Shown in pieces: positions 5,814-6,430 of a DNA stretch of 6,430 bases. Every line of letters begins with the position of its first letter. Position 1 is the stretch's first letter. Source of the DNA: Deltaproteobacteria bacterium RBG_13_49_15. Lineage in GTDB: Bacteria; Desulfobacterota; Desulfobacteria; Desulfobacterales; UBA2156. The notes beneath the pieces were generated by a model, which was given only the letters and a program-made list of their open reading frames with translations, searched no databases and had not been told where the DNA came from. The stretch is from the NCBI GenBank assembly GCA_001797695.1, contig MGQD01000092.1:1-6430 (forward strand), read 5' to 3'. Both the position numbers and the translations under genes were made by a program.

Positions 5814-5948
5814 CTTAAACCGAACCTCTTCCGGATGCAACTGGATGTGGAGAATAACGAAGCCGCTAAATTCTTAACCGAAAACGGCATCGATATGGTG
5901 ATGAATCGGTGCATTAAAACCGAACATGCCAGACTCAGCGCCAAATAA
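5814..5948 (+). pseudogene. C-terminal remnant of a YccU-type CoA-binding protein
   Basis: The frame ending at TAA 5946-5948 reads LKPNLFRMQLDVENNEAAKF and continues with GIDMVMNRCIKTEHARL. This matches the C-terminal signature of the YccU/CoA_binding_2 family, in which a 'KP..vWMQLGv.NeeAa' segment is followed by 'Gi.vVMnRCikiEHaRL'. Only about 44 residues remain of a protein normally about 130-150 long. An in-frame stop lies at 5793-5795, no Rossmann-fold N-terminal half is visible upstream in any frame, and a REP-like element lies about 50 bp upstream. The conserved Trp is Arg (CGG for TGG) and the Gly of QLG is Asp. These point to a truncated, decaying copy. Family members bind CoA in vitro; their cellular role is poorly defined. 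The internal ATG 5835 could make a 37-residue peptide, but I see no ribosome binding site for it. Confidence 0.65.
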
Positions 5949-6153
5949 ATGGTCCGATGGGCGGAGGCGAAAACGGCTGAGACAGCATATTTGCCACTGC
6001 TGCCGGAACGAAGCCCCTTTTTGCTGGGAATGCCGGTGCGGCTTTGCCATTTGTCAGAATTGCATGCAAGAGAATTTATGGGGCATGACCTGCAACGCCA
6101 TCACCTGGGAATGTCCTGACTGCGGTGGGCAAAACGGATTTGGGAATCAGTAA
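5926..6153 (+). CDS. Cysteine-rich zinc-binding hypothetical protein, 75 residues
   Basis: After a basic N-terminal tail (RRRKRLRQH, 13-21) the protein carries eleven cysteines: Cys23, 25, 26, 33, 36, 38, 43, 46, 56, 63 and 66. They fall into CxxC-type knuckles, CWEC (33-36), CQNC (43-46) and CPDC (63-66), around the conserved-looking core ENLWGMTCNAITWECPDCG. This is the pattern of a small double zinc ribbon or zinc finger, and the spacing with WGMTCN..TW.CPDCG resembles unnamed small proteins of deltaproteobacteria. Function is unknown; nucleic-acid or protein binding is the usual guess. The ATG at 5926 overlaps the last 23 bp of the YccU remnant in another frame and has no visible ribosome binding site. 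The first 20 residues may therefore not be native, or translation may once have been coupled to the intact upstream gene. It converges on the yedF-like gene with a 58-bp gap. Confidence 0.7.
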   Translation: MPDSAPNKWSDGRRRKRLRQHICHCCRNEAPFCWECRCGFAICQNCMQENLWGMTCNAITWECPDCGGQNGFGNQ

Positions 6154-6211
6154 CAAAGAGGGGCACAGAATGCCGGGGTCAGCGTCTATCCATGTGTCCC
6201 AGCGCCATTCG

Positions 6212-6430
6212 TTAAATGCTGATGACCTTATCCGAAAGCTGCATGGCGGTAATGATATCGAGCATATTGGTGGTTTCCCCCGCTTCTTTTTTCTCAAGCA
6301 GGTTGAAATGATTCAGACATGTCCCGCACACGAGAATTTTAAGACCGCCCGTTTCCAATCTTTTCAGATCCTCAAGGACTTCGGATCCTTTAACAGACAG
6401 CTTGACTCCATTATTCACCAGGACCAGTCT
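6212..6430 (-). CDS. yedF: YedF-like selenium-metabolism sulfurtransferase-family protein (5' part outside window)
   Basis: Only the last 73 codons are present; the frame is open at the right edge, and the GTG at 6418-6416 is an internal valine (LVLVNNGVKL) rather than a start. The segment matches the DsrE-like C-terminal domain of the selenium-metabolism YedF family: VNNGVKL, GSEVLEDLKRLE, ILVCGTCLNHF with the Cys-Gly-Thr-Cys pair, and TNMLDIITAMQLSDKVISI at the end. Full-length members are about 200 residues, with a TusA/SirA-like N-terminal domain carrying the usual Cys-Pro motif, which would lie beyond 6430. The family co-occurs with selenium-trait genes, so the organism probably uses selenium, for example in selenoproteins or modified tRNA. 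The biochemical role is unproven. The stop TAA is at 6214-6212. Confidence 0.85.
   Translation of the reverse strand, partial: RLVLVNNGVKLSVKGSEVLEDLKRLETGGLKILVCGTCLNHFNLLEKKEAGETTNMLDIITAMQLSDKVISI

Noticed and set aside
6418..6430. GTG 6418-6416 as the start of a 68-residue protein
   Set aside because: The frame continues upstream to the window edge with family-like residues (LVLV), and the match is to the C-terminal domain of a longer protein.

Overview
The window looks like a chromosomal segment of a deltaproteobacterium (Desulfobacterota), probably a Desulfobacterales-type anaerobe with moderate GC. This rests on recognising gene families, not on a search: a full-length three-domain DNA polymerase I, a short type I QueF, the C-terminal half of a selenium-metabolism YedF-like protein, and small conserved proteins of a kind I associate with that group.

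Layout, left to right. Positions 1-886 (minus) carry a PhnD-like substrate-binding lipoprotein that runs off the left edge; its promoter holds a perfect palindrome between -35 and -10. Positions 1028-1079 hold a REP/IS200-IS605-type hairpin that overlaps the stop codon of the next gene. Positions 1074-2403 (minus) are a two-gene unit, queF followed by a CsgG/FlgT-like outer-membrane lipoprotein, driven by a near-consensus promoter at 2450-2478. A 246-bp divergent intergenic region (2404-2649) then leads to a 60-residue conserved hypothetical protein on the plus strand, whose leader contains a direct repeat and a perfect 10-bp stem. Converging on it is polA (2863-5553, minus), with all 5'-nuclease, proofreading and polymerase motifs intact. 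Upstream of polA, 5554-5813 is non-coding and rich in palindromes, including a second, 35/37-identical copy of the REP-like hairpin and a degenerate third. It abuts a decayed C-terminal remnant of a YccU-type CoA-binding protein (5814-5948). A cysteine-rich zinc-binding protein (5926-6153, plus) overlaps that remnant, and the window ends in the C-terminal part of a YedF-like gene (6212-6430, minus).

The genes do not form one pathway. queF belongs to queuosine (tRNA modification), polA to replication and repair, yedF to selenium or sulfur handling, and the two lipoproteins to the cell envelope. The most informative non-ordinary signals are the REP-like hairpins placed at a stop codon and beside a truncated gene, the repeat-rich leader of the 60-residue gene, and a possible active-site substitution in QueF. 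I see no CRISPR array, phage, toxin-antitoxin or defence module, no tRNA or rRNA, and no convincing new multi-gene system.
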